A stretch of 64,000 bases of DNA, taken from contig OV121081.1 in NCBI GenBank assembly GCA_921293015.1, forward strand, positions 42,805,877-42,869,876, given 5' to 3'. Positions 39,561-52,619 of the stretch are shown in pieces. This DNA comes from Phorcus lineatus (Eukaryota; Mollusca; Gastropoda; Trochida; Trochidae). The first letter of the stretch is position 1. Each line of letters opens with the position of its first letter. A model generated the notes under the pieces. The model saw nothing but the letters and a program-made list of their open reading frames with translations. It was not told where the DNA came from and made no database searches. The translations under genes were made by a program, and so were the position numbers.

Positions 39561-40445
39561 TCTTTATCATACAATGTTATTCTGCATTCATTTTGCCAAA
39601 AAAAGGTCTGCCGTCATTACTGGAGCTGTAAAAGTTATCTTCAAATGTGCGCATTGATATATGCAAATGAACAGCGTAATGATATCCACGGTAAATTGAC
39701 ATTAAATTAATCCTCCATTCTTTAGCTTTGAGGCAACAGAGCTGTTGTGTTGGCATGATGTAAATGTTCCAGTTGGTCTTAGAATTTGGTCAAAAAAGAT
39801 GTAAACGAAAATAAATTTCCGTTTCGAAAGTACGTGTAGATTTGTAAAAGTTTTCGCCTTTGCATTCATACGTACTCAGGCGGCGAGCGTATCTCACATA
39901 GAACGAGAGTTCGAATTTTCCTTCCTTTTTCCAAATGCAAATGGCAGCTTGTGTAAACGTAGCGCTATGGATAGATCAACTAATACTTACTCTACTTAAT
40001 TACCAAAACCCAATAAATGATGAAAACATGTATGATACATCGAAGCTTAATATGAGGTCATCGAATATGTGATTCAATCTGCCTTGGGTTCCCGTGAGTA
40101 AAATATAACTCCGTTCATTCATTGAAATAGCTACTGTAGGCCTATATATATCTATTTCGGTTGATTTCAACCAGCGATGTAATTAAGTTATTTTGCACTG
40201 CTTGGTCATGAACTTCACGAAACAGCTGCACAAAGTCCGTTCATCATTTCTTCAACTTAATTTTGATGCATTAGATGACGAATAATTTGCTGAAGCCATC
40301 CCTTTGTGCAGGCATTCCACATGATAATGCGTATGACGACATAGTAATTTCCAGAAAAGTTTCCGGCACTTGACCTCTGTAATTTGCATCGGTAGCCGCA
40401 TATGACCCGAAAATATCCGTTGACTTTACTATGCGGAGAACACTA
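39561..40445. mobile_element. Copy-B-specific insertion with a SINE head
   Basis: Copy A passes directly from CAATCAAATATTTGTTC..GATTCC-AATGT to the segment GTCGATATTGAT at 25560. Copy B has about 1 kb extra between the equivalent points (39397 and about 40447). Inside, at about 39872-39920 on the plus strand, is a tRNA-like head: GGCGGCGAGCG as A-box region and AGTTCGAATTT (39908-39918) as B box. The rest is unassigned. The 101-codon minus frame at 40271-40576 spans the right junction, so most of it is insertion sequence fused to the duplicated segment. Confidence 0.45.
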
Positions 40446-40449
40446 TCCA

Positions 40450-40576
40450 TTGTATGAAAAAGTACGATATTGATGATCCAATCGCCTTCACTGAAGCCCG
40501 GAGTAGCTGATTTGCATCCACTCGAGACACTGTGAAATGCACATTGAATGTGCAATGTCAGTGTAGAGACCATCAT
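40450..40576 (-). other. Duplicated ORF segment, copy B
   Basis: Partner of the segment at 25556-25771. The frame starts at a tandem ATG (40576), reads MMVSTLTL..QCAFHSVSSGCK and PGFSEGD, and stays open into unrelated insertion sequence down to a stop at 40271-40273. Conservation in the same frame with a 6-base gap is compatible with former coding use but does not prove it. Confidence 0.25.
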
Positions 40577-42320
40577 TATTTTGGTAAGTTATACCACAAC
40601 TAAAATCAAATCTTTCATGGACAATGGCGATAAGTAAATCTCTTTGAAAGTCAAGCAAGACTGTTTCTACAGATAGGCTGATATTACACTCTATTTTGCA
40701 GCTGTTTTATAAATTCAAAGAAAATAAGTTCAAACAGGAATTCTAAGGAAAAAAAATCGCATTTTGTCAAAATAATTAAGAAATGTTGTCAATACATAGT
40801 AGGTGATAACTGAAAATGATGCATTTGTCAATATTTTTCCAAAGATTCGAATCGGTCTATGACTGAATAACATAATACGATTCATGTTTGCAATCCTATA
40901 AATATTTCTACACAGGTTAAAACGCCATATTATTCAGATATAATTTCATTCCTCTTTTTATAAATTCAACATTAGTCTAGAAGTAACTTTTTTTTTGCAA
41001 TTAGAGACTGCTAATCATGGGAATAGAATTATTCTGGCCATATTAACAATAAAATGGGAAAATATGAAGGCAAAGAGTCACATTACATAAACGGAAAAAG
41101 AAAACAAGACTATAGAATAACATATTGAAAAGGTGTTTTTTGATATTTGATATATAATGACCCTGTAATCTAATGATGTTGTTCTAATCAGTAATATGAA
41201 TGTCAAAATAAAGCTGTGAAATATTGTGTTAGTCGCAGTTAGTTATTAGATGGGCATTGGTCATTTCATGACGAAAATCGGATCAGATCATTCAAAGTTG
41301 ATATGACATGAGACTTTATAAAATACATTGCCGGCATGTCTTCGGTGTAGTCTGATGTAATACATATATTTATAAATAATCCGTGAACATGTACATTTGC
41401 AAAATGTAAATGAAAAAATAATTTCATCCATTGAAATGAACACAAACTCATCTTCGTCACTCTACTCTGTCAATTACTGCTAATCAATCAGGGTAATTAC
41501 ATTCGTGGACAGTGCAACTTGGTTGATAATGTTGAGATGAGATTCATTGACAATATTTGTGTTTCTTTTGTTTGGCCATTGAGTTAAAAATTAACATATT
41601 GTTCAAACGAATTGTTAATTTTATTTTGGGTGTCAGTGTTAACTTCCACTTCTTTCCCAACATGAGGCAAACATATTTTTCAGTACAATTATGTAGTTAT
41701 TGTTTTCGTGTTAACATCTAATTACTTTGAGAAGTTTTTAAGATGTGGATAACATTATCAAATAAGCATTTGACCAGGAATACAGCCCAAAAGAGTCTTG
41801 TAAAAATCAAATATAATATTACCGGATAAAATGTATTCTCTACTTGGTAAATAAAACTTGTCAACGTCTATTACGTTAGAACAAAACATACTATTTGCTT
41901 TGAAATACAATTCACAACAGGTAATATTCTCAAGAATGTCCCAGTCAAAATGATGATGAAATTTGATATAATTATGTCATATTTTATGTTATGGTTTATG
42001 TTATAAGCAATTCAATATTCTTTTATTTTTAATTAATAGAAGAAAAGTTAAATCAGTTACATGTTATATTTTGTTATGTTCATGAAATTTATTTTGTCTT
42101 TTAAACAGTCTCGAAAGAGACGAGTTTTTGGTAGGTATAAGCGATGAACTGTCAAAGTGGTAAACCTATCAACAAGGACCGTTTCTATTCGATGTAATAG
42201 CCATCTTTCAATATCACATTATTAATCAATTGTTTAATAACTAAATGGGTAGAATCGCAAATTATATATGGGATAATGGAAATTCATTTTTCTATGTTTC
42301 AGAGCATATTCGAAAATGCT

Positions 42321-42459
42321 GCACTCGGTGTATTCTAGTAAGTTCAACTTGACACATGTCATAACTTTTCATAAAAAGTTAAAAGTTGATACATTCGGTG
42401 TATTCAATAAGTTAAACTTGACACATGTCATAAATTTTTATAAAAAGTTAAAAGTGGAG
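42321..42459. repeat. Two-copy 70-bp tandem repeat
   Basis: Copies at 42321-42390 and 42391-42459 share TTCGGTGTATTC, CTTGACACATGTCATAA and ATAAAAAGTTAAAAGT. A single related unit lies at about 28432-28490 in copy A, so the expansion happened only in copy B. Confidence 0.85.
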
Positions 42460-45400
42460 TTATTTCTTAGAGAAACGTTTCTTTACACCTCTCACTTTTA
42501 ATAACCTTAAGTTAGAGATTAGTCTTTTGTTCATCCCTTAGAGGATAACCATGTCATATTTTCTTTACAAATTGTTGTCTGTTCCTTGAAATTTAGCTCA
42601 TAAGGCCTTAAGCGTTTGGCTTATTCATTGTCATCACTTTAAAGAAATCTTAGAAAGCACAATGCATGCACCAGTCCAATATTTACGAAATTCAAATTGC
42701 TTTGTTTTTGGAAAATCGTTTGTTTAGGGACATTTGCAATGGTTATTTGAATCAGTACCTTACTACTATTATCAATACCACTCATATGCTTCATCTTAGA
42801 CATAAGCTCATGTTACTGTGACGATAAGGATAAATGTCAATTTCATTTATCGAATTAAACAATAAAATAAAACATTTTAAACGAGCATATCATTATAGTT
42901 AAAATATGATTTATGTTTATTTGTTAGAATCTTGAAATTGGCCAATTGGAATACAATTTTATCATAATTGAGGAAGATAACATATTGATGGACATTGATC
43001 AACCTTTTTGAAAGAAAGTGTATTTAATTGTTTTCACAATGAAAAAAATGACGGGTTGTAACAAATTAAAAGGAATGTACATGATTTTCTGAAATTATAT
43101 GGGTTTCCGTCTTCTGCATTGTAATTTATTCAACTCTGACCAAAAGATAAAAAGACATAATGACCTATGGTAACATATTTTTTAAAAAGGATGCTGTCAA
43201 TATACAAATTATTTATCAACTATTTCCATGATATCATCATTGTTTATGAACCCGTGAAATAATCGATAGCAGATAATCATCATTCAGCCTTAAGCCAAAA
43301 GGTTGTCGAGTTCAAAATGTAACTTTTTGTCTAGACATATAGCACATAAATCACTTTTGGATCTTATGGTTATAAAGTTGACAAATGACCAATGACGATC
43401 CAACATTGGTTCTTACTTACACAAACAGTATTGGTGAGTATAGTGGCGTTAGAGTGGAACTCATCTATCTACATAAGTAACACGTTTATCACTCAGCTGA
43501 AACTGACAGATGATCAATAAATTTTCACAAAATAAATTCTTCGAAATCTCAGACACTTTGAGAGATTTAATATTTGGTTACTGACAAGTGTTTTCTCGTC
43601 TTCAATGTGTAACAAATTGCGCTTATCAATGATTTTCATTTTAATTTATCAATCAGCTGCCTTTGTGTTCAAGCTTGATCTTTAATAAGTAGATTTTAAA
43701 TACTAAGAATTAGAAATTAAAATTGGACAATAATCGAATATCCTACAGTGCAAATACTTAAAGGTATCTTTTCAAATCACTTTAGCAGTCGCAATGGAAA
43801 ATAAATTAAGGGTGATGATTATCTAACTTTTATTTACAGTTAGTCGAGTTCAGATTGACCATTCTTCTCTACATATAAAAAGTTTTGAAATTCAAATAAC
43901 TTTGTATTTAGATAAGGAAAGGTGTACGTGACAAAAAATCGTATGATCAATTATATAGATAAAGATTGTGTTTCCATTTTGAGTGACTTTACTTACATCT
44001 CCCAGTCACCTGATACCCCTTAAACTGAGTCTGTTTCTTTGCTATGAACAAGGTGTATATCATCTTTCCTGGCATGCAAAAACGGATGCAATAACAATTA
44101 CGTATGTCACGCATTGAAGAGCAAGGATACCTTCTGATTTATCTTACTTCAGTAACTGTGGTAAAAAGAGACAAGTTTTCCATCCAGCAAAAAAAACCCG
44201 AATTGATTGGTATTGCGTTTCTCTTGGAAATTATTGGCAAATACAATTAAAAGTGATGAGTATTCAGTTACAAATGACAAATATGTAATGCTAAATGTTT
44301 GAATTTCTATTCTAGTCTATCCTTCACATGTGGTTAACCATAATTAGTGAAATATAGCTTATGTCACAAAATTCACGGATAGGAAATACAACTTTAGCAG
44401 AACTATAAGATATAAACTTTCTAACTAACATAACGTTGATGGTCAGAATCTTTCAACGTCCAATTTGTCATACAGTATTGTACTTGAAAAAAAATGGTAG
44501 AAAGTGTTGATAAAACACAAAAAAGGTATATCCATCTATGCATATATAGGGACCTTTTTACCCTTTTTACACATCTTTCTGTACTTGCCACTAGTTTACT
44601 TGAGTGCATCAGGAAAAAAACTTGGCACAAAATGGCTCTTGTATGCTTACATAGCTGACAGTTTTTAACTCTCAAACGTCTGTTTTGTGTTAAATTGTTG
44701 GACCGTTTAAGGAGATTAGATTAGAAGTGTCTGGATTGTCAGATAAAGTACGTTATTCATTATTACGACCTCTACATTCAAGCCTCTTGGGACTAATTTG
44801 TACCTAACTGAGACTTCTAAGAATTGACTTTGGCAGACACATCATCAAAATAAAAGACATTCTATTCAACTATTTCCATTGTGTTATTTAGATGAAATGT
44901 TATTAATGTCTCTTAACTGCAGGCATTGATAGCGTCACTCACAATTGATTTTTGTAAAGGATTACTGATAATTTACCTGTGTGAAAATATTTGTACATTA
45001 CACTTTTCTTATTGCTATTTCGTTTTCGGATGCGACCATGCAAATGAGAATTCGAAGATTTGAAATATTGCACTATCCTAACATTTGATTCTAAATACTT
45101 AAAACAAATCATAACTGATCTAGTCAATTTAAATTTAATAAGTATGTCTATATAGATGATTTATATATTAGGAACACGTATAAACATATAATGTATTACT
45201 CTGATATAACACTAAAATGTTCATCTGAATTGTTAAATGTTTTACTAATCAATAATATAAATCCTAAGTTAATTGACATTCACACCCGGTTAAATAAATC
45301 ATACACTAAAATTGTTTTGCTTAGAATATGGCATTTTAAAAAAAAAATGTAATTCAAAGATCACTTACACACTTTTGCAAGCTATAGCGGTTTCAAACTT

Positions 45401-46151
45401 CCAGTGTGATTCTTTGATTTTATTAATGATTATAATCAATAAAGGGTAATCAACATTTAAGTGTATTGTTCTAGTCTACTTTAGGCAAAATGTTGCTGGG
45501 AAAATGTAAGTTTCTTGATGATGGTTTATCAAGGTAATTCTAACAAGTACCATATTGACATATCTTATATGCATTTCTTTAGCACTATCAACGAGTTTTG
45601 ATACGTTATACATTTCAAATACACAATCATTAGTTGCTATTATTGGAGAAGACGGTTCCATCTATTTCTCTACTGTGACATATTGGTTTGAATTTGAGAA
45701 ACGTTAATAAATATGCTCCAGTGGTGTGAGATAAAATTGTCTTTGAAAAATACTTCAAATGACATGTTCCTCGCAAAGAGAAAAAAGAGACAGGTAAAAT
45801 TACGTTTTCATGGTTTATGTGCAGCAACAACATGTATCATGCCCTAATGATCAAATTTGTGTGAACACGGTTGGTAATGAATTGAATTGAGACAATTCCA
45901 ATAATTGTGTAGTGTTATCCTATGCTGAACATGATACTACAGCCTAGACATCGATCATGAAAGTCATATTAGAAGGCTTTGGCTCCTATTGATTTATGCG
46001 TTTGCGTTTTGGGTCTCACTTTCTAAAGTGACAGTCAAAAATGGTGGTATGAAAATGAGTATCTCATCCAATAATTGATGCAACTAATCAATTCAAACCT
46101 TTTCAAGGAAACAAATGGAGTCAAGGTCAGGTGAATATGGTTTCCTTAACA

Positions 46152-46312
<161 letters not shown>

Positions 46313-48560
46313 AAGTAGACTATATGAATATCCTAACGTCAGGCAATCATCAATTGAATAATTCAAAAAGAAATTGATGTAACTAACCTTCAAAAGTACA
46401 CATCAAGTATGATAACATAACAAGCATTTAAGATATATCTAATTACATGCAGGCCATAAAATATATTTTTATATTGTGATTAAATATATCTCATTACAAC
46501 TGTTATTTACAACAAACGTATACAAAGCATTAAAATAAAAAAAAGCAATTACATTTGAAATAGGATATACTTCAAGTTTTATTTTTCTTTCAAGCACTTC
46601 TGAATTCGCATTTAAATTTCATTATCATTGCATTAAAAACATTTTGAATTATGAACTGAGAATTTTAAGTTATCAGTAATGAACGTATTTTTGTATGGGA
46701 GCATTTAAAATGTTTCTAGTTATGTTTTCTTAAACATTTTGTAGTTTTATGAAACTTAAATCGAAATTATATCTGACGACTTACCATGCAAAGTAAGATT
46801 ATTATTGAATGTCTAAGGACTACTTTCTGTCACTGCTAAGCTGTATACTGTAAGATCTTTAATTTTGTTAAAACTTGCAAATTGTAAAAACATATAACAG
46901 TTGAATATTGCATATCAAATATCATTCTTGATAATAAACTGTAAAGTTTCGATAAATCACTTATAATGTATCCAAACCCGTTTTATAGATATTTCCTAAA
47001 CGACCTTGCAGTTGGATATTAGAATAGCATTCCACCTTTCATCATCAGATTTAGAACATGTGTCGTTTGTTCTTGTTACCTATATATAATACAATTTTCC
47101 ATATCTACTTTAACATAATAATGAGAAATTGACATTGAAACTTGAATGGAAGGGTAAAAATATCTTTTTTTCTCAAATGTTATAAGTACAAAATTTTCAA
47201 ATAAAAATGTCAAACCTTTTGATTGTTATTTTCATTGGTTTTATTAATTCATAGCATAAAAGTTCAACATCAATTTATAGACGATGTCTAACATAGTTAA
47301 CCATGAATCTTCCAACTAAATAAACACATCTTATCAGTTCATGTGCCCTAACAGCCCTGAATAGAGAGTTAGAGAGAGGACTGTAAGGAGATGAGCGCGG
47401 CTAAAAAATATATCGTTCATTAGTGGACAGCAAGTCATGCTTGGTAGCTGCTCCCCTTAATGTGTACATTAATGATATACATTCTTGCTTAAAATAAGAC
47501 TATTTTGAATACATAATATGGAAGGAGCTTTTTTTTATATATTGTTGACATCCAATTGGCGCAAATGCGATTATTCTATCATATCTCGTCACTTAACAGA
47601 AAATTATTCACTTTTACGGAGATCATTAGTATGGTTTATAAGCAATTATGAACATGTATAAGGGAGAGAAGAAGGACAATGTTGATAAACATTGTTTTTA
47701 AGAGACGGTATATCTTATTCGAAACATTAAATATGTGCAATTCACACGATTTCCATGTTTCCAGCAAACTATTATGACATTTATCAACATTGCAGGCTGT
47801 GGAAATCATATTTAAGTATCAACATCGATAACCATATATATATTTGTATATCGTGACATTTCATTTTGAATAAAAAAATATATTTGTTATATCTACGGGA
47901 GTTTAATCGGTGAATACTAATATGTGATATTCTCCATATCAATGTACGTTTTAATTCCCCTTAAATAGAGATCAAAGGGTATTTTATTGCTTTGCAAACG
48001 TCTTCAAAATTCAGAACTGATAAAATGCTTATTCAACATTTTGTAAAACATTAACTCTAAGAATCAAATTACAGTGACAATAAATCATATCTTATACTTT
48101 GGAAACGAAATACCTCTTTATTTCGAGTTAATTGCATTAATTCACACAATTGAAATAAACAAAGATAGTTCCTTTATTCTTGATTTGCCGAGTTGACGAA
48201 TCATATTGTCCAGACCATAAGTACTAAGTTGCTGACGGTTAGAAGTCATGACGATAAGCACTTACTTGCATTTGACTACATTAAAGTGATAAATATTTAA
48301 ATACAGAACTTTATAAAACAATAAAAAGCTAAGTTTATTGAAATATATTAATAAAATGAGTTTTTGTCATCATACAAGTTTAAAAAGAAAATGTATTTTT
48401 TTGTTTAAAAAAATGACGTTTTAGAATATAGGATGAATGAAACTGTACTAAACGTTTACATTTGATCAACATTAACCCGTTATATATACTTGTCTATACA
48501 TGTATATGAAGTATCAAAACTGAATACCATAAAGATTTGAAATGGTACAGTATAATTCTA

Positions 48561-49380
48561 AATTGTTAACAAAGAAAATAAAACTGAACGCACCTCAAAT
48601 CACACCTGTTTCAATTGAAATACCTGCATTGCAATCGGGCGGTTGCACATATTTCGGGAATATAAATGCTACTGCAAGTTTTCATTACTTATTGCGACAT
48701 TGTTTTATATTACACTTTTTTTTAAATGTTGCTTGGGGTTCTACTTGAAGTTTGCCATAAACAACATGTTTATATACGTAGGAATTTTATGTCTCCTCAT
48801 GTCATAATTAATTTTCCAGCGATGATATTTTTGGGCAAATAAAATATTAACATCCATCATTTTTCATTTCTATAACATTTTAAGTTATAGCATTAGCATG
48901 ACCCATTTTGCGGAACACGATTACCATTGTTAATGTCTTCTTAACTTCGTTCCGTGGTCTGATTATAGATGTCACCCTCGTTGATAAGACAGACTAATCA
49001 CTCTCACACAAACAATGAATCAGGTCGGACAGGACGAACCTTGTTAGAGATTACAAAATATTTCTATATTCCCTATAGTGTCTTTACAGAAAAAAACTCA
49101 TTTGTTTCATGTTTCAAAATGTCACGTTTGGGTGAAATTTGTAGAAAGAGTTTTGTTTCAGTGAACAAAAAGAGGTTGATCTTCATCTACATCGAAAATG
49201 TGTTTTACCCCTTTTGATATGTCAGAGAAAATTCAACCTGTTTGCTACTCAAATTGTCCTTGTAATTAAAACTGCCACCCGCACATCGAAATATCTCTAT
49301 TTATAAACCTAATATGATTTGAAAACATTTATCTATGAAAAATATTACATTGAAGTTTTATGATATATATCGAGATCAAT
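48561..49380. other. Non-coding stretch
   Basis: No gene is recognised. The 68- and 82-codon plus frames at 48542 and 48969 have no domain or duplicated partner. Confidence 0.4.
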
Positions 49381-49389
49381 ATTTGTCGG

Positions 49390-50325
49390 CTCCTGTCCTC
49401 AAACCCTCTTGCTAAATGAGCGGCGCCTTGAGTTAATCCGTCTCGCTACAGTAAATAGCTTCAGTGGCGACAGGCCTAGGTGTTGAACCGTAAACAGTGT
49501 CCAGGCGTTAATGAGTTCTTTATCACTTTGTTTCTGTCCCAATAAATCACAAACTTCACCACAATACTTCTGTTCTGACTTTACTCTCTTGCCCACCCGG
49601 TGACACCTGTTGATAGCAGTAGGCGAAATATCCGAGTGAACATCCTTCAGCACATCAAGCACAACTTCGTCGATATCCTCGTCCTCCTCTTCCCACTTGG
49701 TTTCCTGGATTCCTTAGATCCGTACAGATTTTCTCCGACTGTACTGCTCTAACTCGTCAGTCTTGAGGTGCAGTTCGTTTCAAATCTCGGATTTCTTGTT
49801 TGAGAGGGGCCACAATATCCTGGATAACATCTTTCAATGCTTCCATTGCAACAGCTACAAATGACTCCTTGATATTCTGCTGCAGAGCAGCAACATGAGT
49901 GCATTACTCAGCTTAGTGGTGATCACATTCATAGAGGCCTCGTTTATGAAGTTAAACAGAGAAGACAGGTAGGTATGATCCGGGGTCTGCTCGTCTTGTC
50001 CATTCCCGCTCTGTTGATGTGTCGGGGTCGCCATCTTGGTTTGTGTTGACATCGGCGTGCTGCAGGATCCAAATGTGAACACTTCTGTCAGATCTAATTG
50101 AAGTGATTAGAGTTGAATTAGAGTAGACAAGTGGCTTTGCAGATTTTGACTGCATAGAATCCAGAGGAGAACCTAATGGTTTCAGTTTCTCACTGCTGCT
50201 GCTGTGAGGTGGGGCCTTGCTAGCTGAGTTCGTGCCCTTCCGTCCTCGTCTCTCTCGTGAAGGTATATTCTTAATAATCTGGCCAAAACAGTTACAAACA
50301 CACTCAGAAACAGTTCTGGAGTATT
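49390..50325 (-). pseudogene. LINE ORF1 (L1/Transposase_22-like), frameshifted
   Basis: Read on the minus strand this is a nearly complete non-LTR retrotransposon ORF1. The N-terminal part (about 50325-50085) has a CVCNC motif, a basic PSRERRGRKG stretch and a Ser-rich run. A second piece starts MSTQTKMATPTHQQSG near 50052. A region with in-frame stops follows (49890-49700) and holds the coiled-coil end DELEQYSRRKSVRI. Next comes an acidic stretch with VLDVLKD and INRCHRVGKR (frame 49662-49399), the hallmark of the RRM segment. At about 49570-49510 the best match, VVKFVIYWDRNKVIKNSL, lies in another frame. The original frame resumes with LSPLKLFTVARRI of the C-terminal domain. At least three frameshifts or stops show it is dead. 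ORF2 (endonuclease/RT) is absent; sequence turns AT-rich at 49380. Confidence 0.75.
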
Positions 50326-50463
50326 TCTAGTATAACTGTATCAGTTTCACGTTACGTCAGACTTTCTATACTATCAATTGCAACACACAACTTGAGAGCA
50401 ATCTCAAACACGTCCTACCCCTGCCGCCATATTGAATTATTTTTGTCTGAATATATATGGTCA

Positions 50464-50476
50464 TTATTACCCACGT
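50464..50476. repeat. Left half of a 13-bp inverted repeat
   Basis: TTATTACCCACGT is the exact reverse complement of 56697-56709. Together they bracket the interrupted frame and the 5.2-kb element. They may be ends of an older, outer element or chance. Confidence 0.3.
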
Positions 50477-50767
50477 GGGACTTCGTAAAGGGGTTTCATA
50501 ACAATCTGTTATGACAAATATGTGTCATAACACCTTCGAGTGATTTGATTGGCTGATACATGAGCTGTAACGTTACCAGTACTACTCTCATCAGCTATTT
50601 CATTCATGATTTCCATTCATAAGCACACGAAAAACGAGAATTTTTATTATGTAATCGAATAAAATGTATTAGTAATTGTGGTTACATGCAGGGCTTTTCT
50701 TTCCTTTTATTACTGAAATGTCCGTAAATAAATAGAAAAACGATACAATCTAAATAAGTAACAAAAG

Positions 50768-50969
50768 ATGGCGTCACCTGTAAAAAAACAATTATTTTGT
50801 CAAAATCGATGGAAAAGTTATATTGGACGAGTTGTGAAAGTTATTCGGCCTTTGGACACCTTCAGCATATATTTTGTCAAGACTTCTCAGGGTGAAATGC
50901 AAGTACCTAGATATAGACTTACTGTTTTTCCTGTTTCGTCAAGCGTCGCCGTATTGTTTACAGTGACTT
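50768..50969 (+). CDS. Unidentified ORF split by a 5.2-kb insertion (5' part)
   Basis: An ATG in a fair context (AAAGATGGCG) opens a basic, moderately hydrophobic frame beginning MASPVKKQLFCQNRWKSY. It reads to the insertion point at 50969. If the element at 50970-56191 and one TT are removed, the frame continues from 56194 for 13 more codons to a TAA at 56232-56234, giving 80 residues. I do not recognise the product. The segment GEMQVPRYRLTVFP has no family I can name. Because the 3' extension is only 13 codons, its open state alone is weak evidence; the ATG context and composition add a little. Confidence 0.3.
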
Positions 50970-51041
50970 CCCAGCTAACAAATCTACGTTGTAATGACGT
51001 TGTCACAACGTCCACTTTACGTTGTAATAACGTAGATTCAT

Positions 51042-51356
51042 GACGTTGTGACAACATGATTTTGTAGACTCCCGTTCACGTTGTGACAACGTGGTATTTC
51101 TACCTAAATAAGACGTCGTGGCGACGTTGTAACGACGTTCTTATTTACGTTGTCCTAAGGTTGATTCCTGACGTTGTCACAACGTGATTTTGTAGACTCC
51201 CGTTCACGTTGTCACAACGTGGTATTTTTACCTAAATAAGACGTCGTGGCGACGTTGTAACGACGTTCTTATTTACGTTGTCCTAAGGTTAATTCCTGAC
51301 GTTGTCACAACGTTATTTTGTAGACTCCCAGACACGTTGTCACAACGTGGTATTTC
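51042..51356. repeat. Left subterminal array, 128-bp units
   Basis: Units start at 51042, 51170 and 51298 (the last partial). Each has a GACGTTGTNACAAC palindrome, GATTTTGTAGACTCCC, a second CACGTTGTNACAACGTGG palindrome, ACCTAAATAAGACGTCGTGG and a GACGTTGTAACGACG palindrome. The first two units are almost identical, suggesting recent expansion. The regular palindromes look like repeated binding sites for a dimeric protein, presumably the element's transposase; that role is inferred. Confidence 0.9.
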
Positions 51357-51794
51357 CCTAGATAACAAAATTACGTTGTGAGAACATTGTTACAACGTTA
51401 CCTTTACGTCTCAGGGACATCAGCATGAAACATCCTCGGAACGTCCCTCTTCTGGAGTCGATAAGTCCCAACAACGAAAGTATGGACTTTAACGCGACCT
51501 AACAATAACGTTCCTACAACGCACACGACTTCCAAAAAACACTGGAAGTTTAAAGGAATACTTTGTTAGGCTGAACGTACCATATTTGTTTAAATAGACG
51601 GTGGTCACTAATAAAAACGAATGGTGGGTAGTAAAATATGCACATTCTCTTCGCACTCAGAATTTTTCTAATTATTGAACATGGAGTCAAGATTGCGAAT
51701 TAAAGCCTTTAAGGCGTCGAGTTTCTATTATAACAAATATGGTAATGGAATATTCGGATTAGCCATACTATTACAAGGTAAAAAACAGACAGGG
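51357..51794. other. Element interior, 3' flank of the minus-strand gene
   Basis: Transition from the ACGT-rich array to AT-rich sequence. A few more ACGTT words occur to about 51530. No coding frame is seen. Confidence 0.4.
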
Positions 51795-51913
51795 ATAAAC
51801 TATACAAAATTGTTTATTCAGCCTTAGAATGTATAAGGAAAACGCGTTTCTTCATTGTTCTCGCTTCATTGTACATGTTTCTTCACAGCACTGTTCAGGA
51901 GTCAAGGAACGTT
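51795..51913 (-). other. Predicted terminal exon with poly(A) signal
   Basis: On the minus strand a strong acceptor (a long T-rich tract ending TTTTACAG) precedes 51913. The exon contains short tails in two frames: TFLDS then stop, or RSLTPEQCCEETCTMKREQ then stop. An AATAAA follows at 51818-51813. Joined to the donor at 52201, the phase gives the TFLDS end. These are splice-signal inferences. Confidence 0.4.
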
Positions 51914-52201
51914 CTGTAAAATAAAAATGAAAATAATGATAAACAGAATAAACCGTTCCATATAATAAATAAAACACTGTAAATCGAAGGTTTTATGTAT
52001 GGAGCCTATTTTTTATTATCTAAATATATCATGTTGTATCCTTTCAAGTATCTCAGTTTTAATTCTGCTTATATATACATATAAAGCTTTAAGCGTTCAT
52101 CACACATAATATTTATCATTAGTGGGTACCTGAGAGTAAGATGAGTTCCCCTGTGTAGATGGAGCAAGCTAGAACACTAAGATTCATGTTGGCTGTCTTA
52201 C

Positions 52202-52242
52202 TCTTCCCTGCCTCTCCGGTCCTCCGCCTCGTCTACCTCGAG
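52202..52242 (-). other. Predicted short exon, acidic/basic tail
   Basis: A T/C-rich tract (TTTCCTTTTCTTTTCTTGG on the minus strand) precedes a less AT-rich run encoding LEVDEAEDRRGRE. It ends at a donor, GAAGA|GTAAGA, at 52201. Without splicing, the same frame stops at once (TAA). The 5' boundary is uncertain because the only nearby AG is CGAG. Confidence 0.3.
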
Positions 52243-52619
52243 CAGCCCAAGAAAAGAAAAGGAAATTGAGTATTTCATAATACTGACAACACAATTTGAT
52301 AGTTGTTCGTAAAGATACAATTGACTGATGGGCACTATAGTATAGTGTGCATACTTACGAAATATTGGTGACTTCATGAAAAAGTCATGTAAAGGTAGCG
52401 ATTCCCGTTGACTTTAAATATGTTTCATAAACATAGAAGTTAAATTTTATATGAATGCCTGACATTTAACTAATAATTGATATGAATCAGAATGGTCCTT
52501 ATCTTTTGGAAATAGATTTATGCTCATTTTACGCTACTCAAATAATTGCATAATTTCAGATGTTCGGAATATTCAGCACTTGACGGGGCAATCATGAATT
52601 TCAACGTTATCACAGAAAG

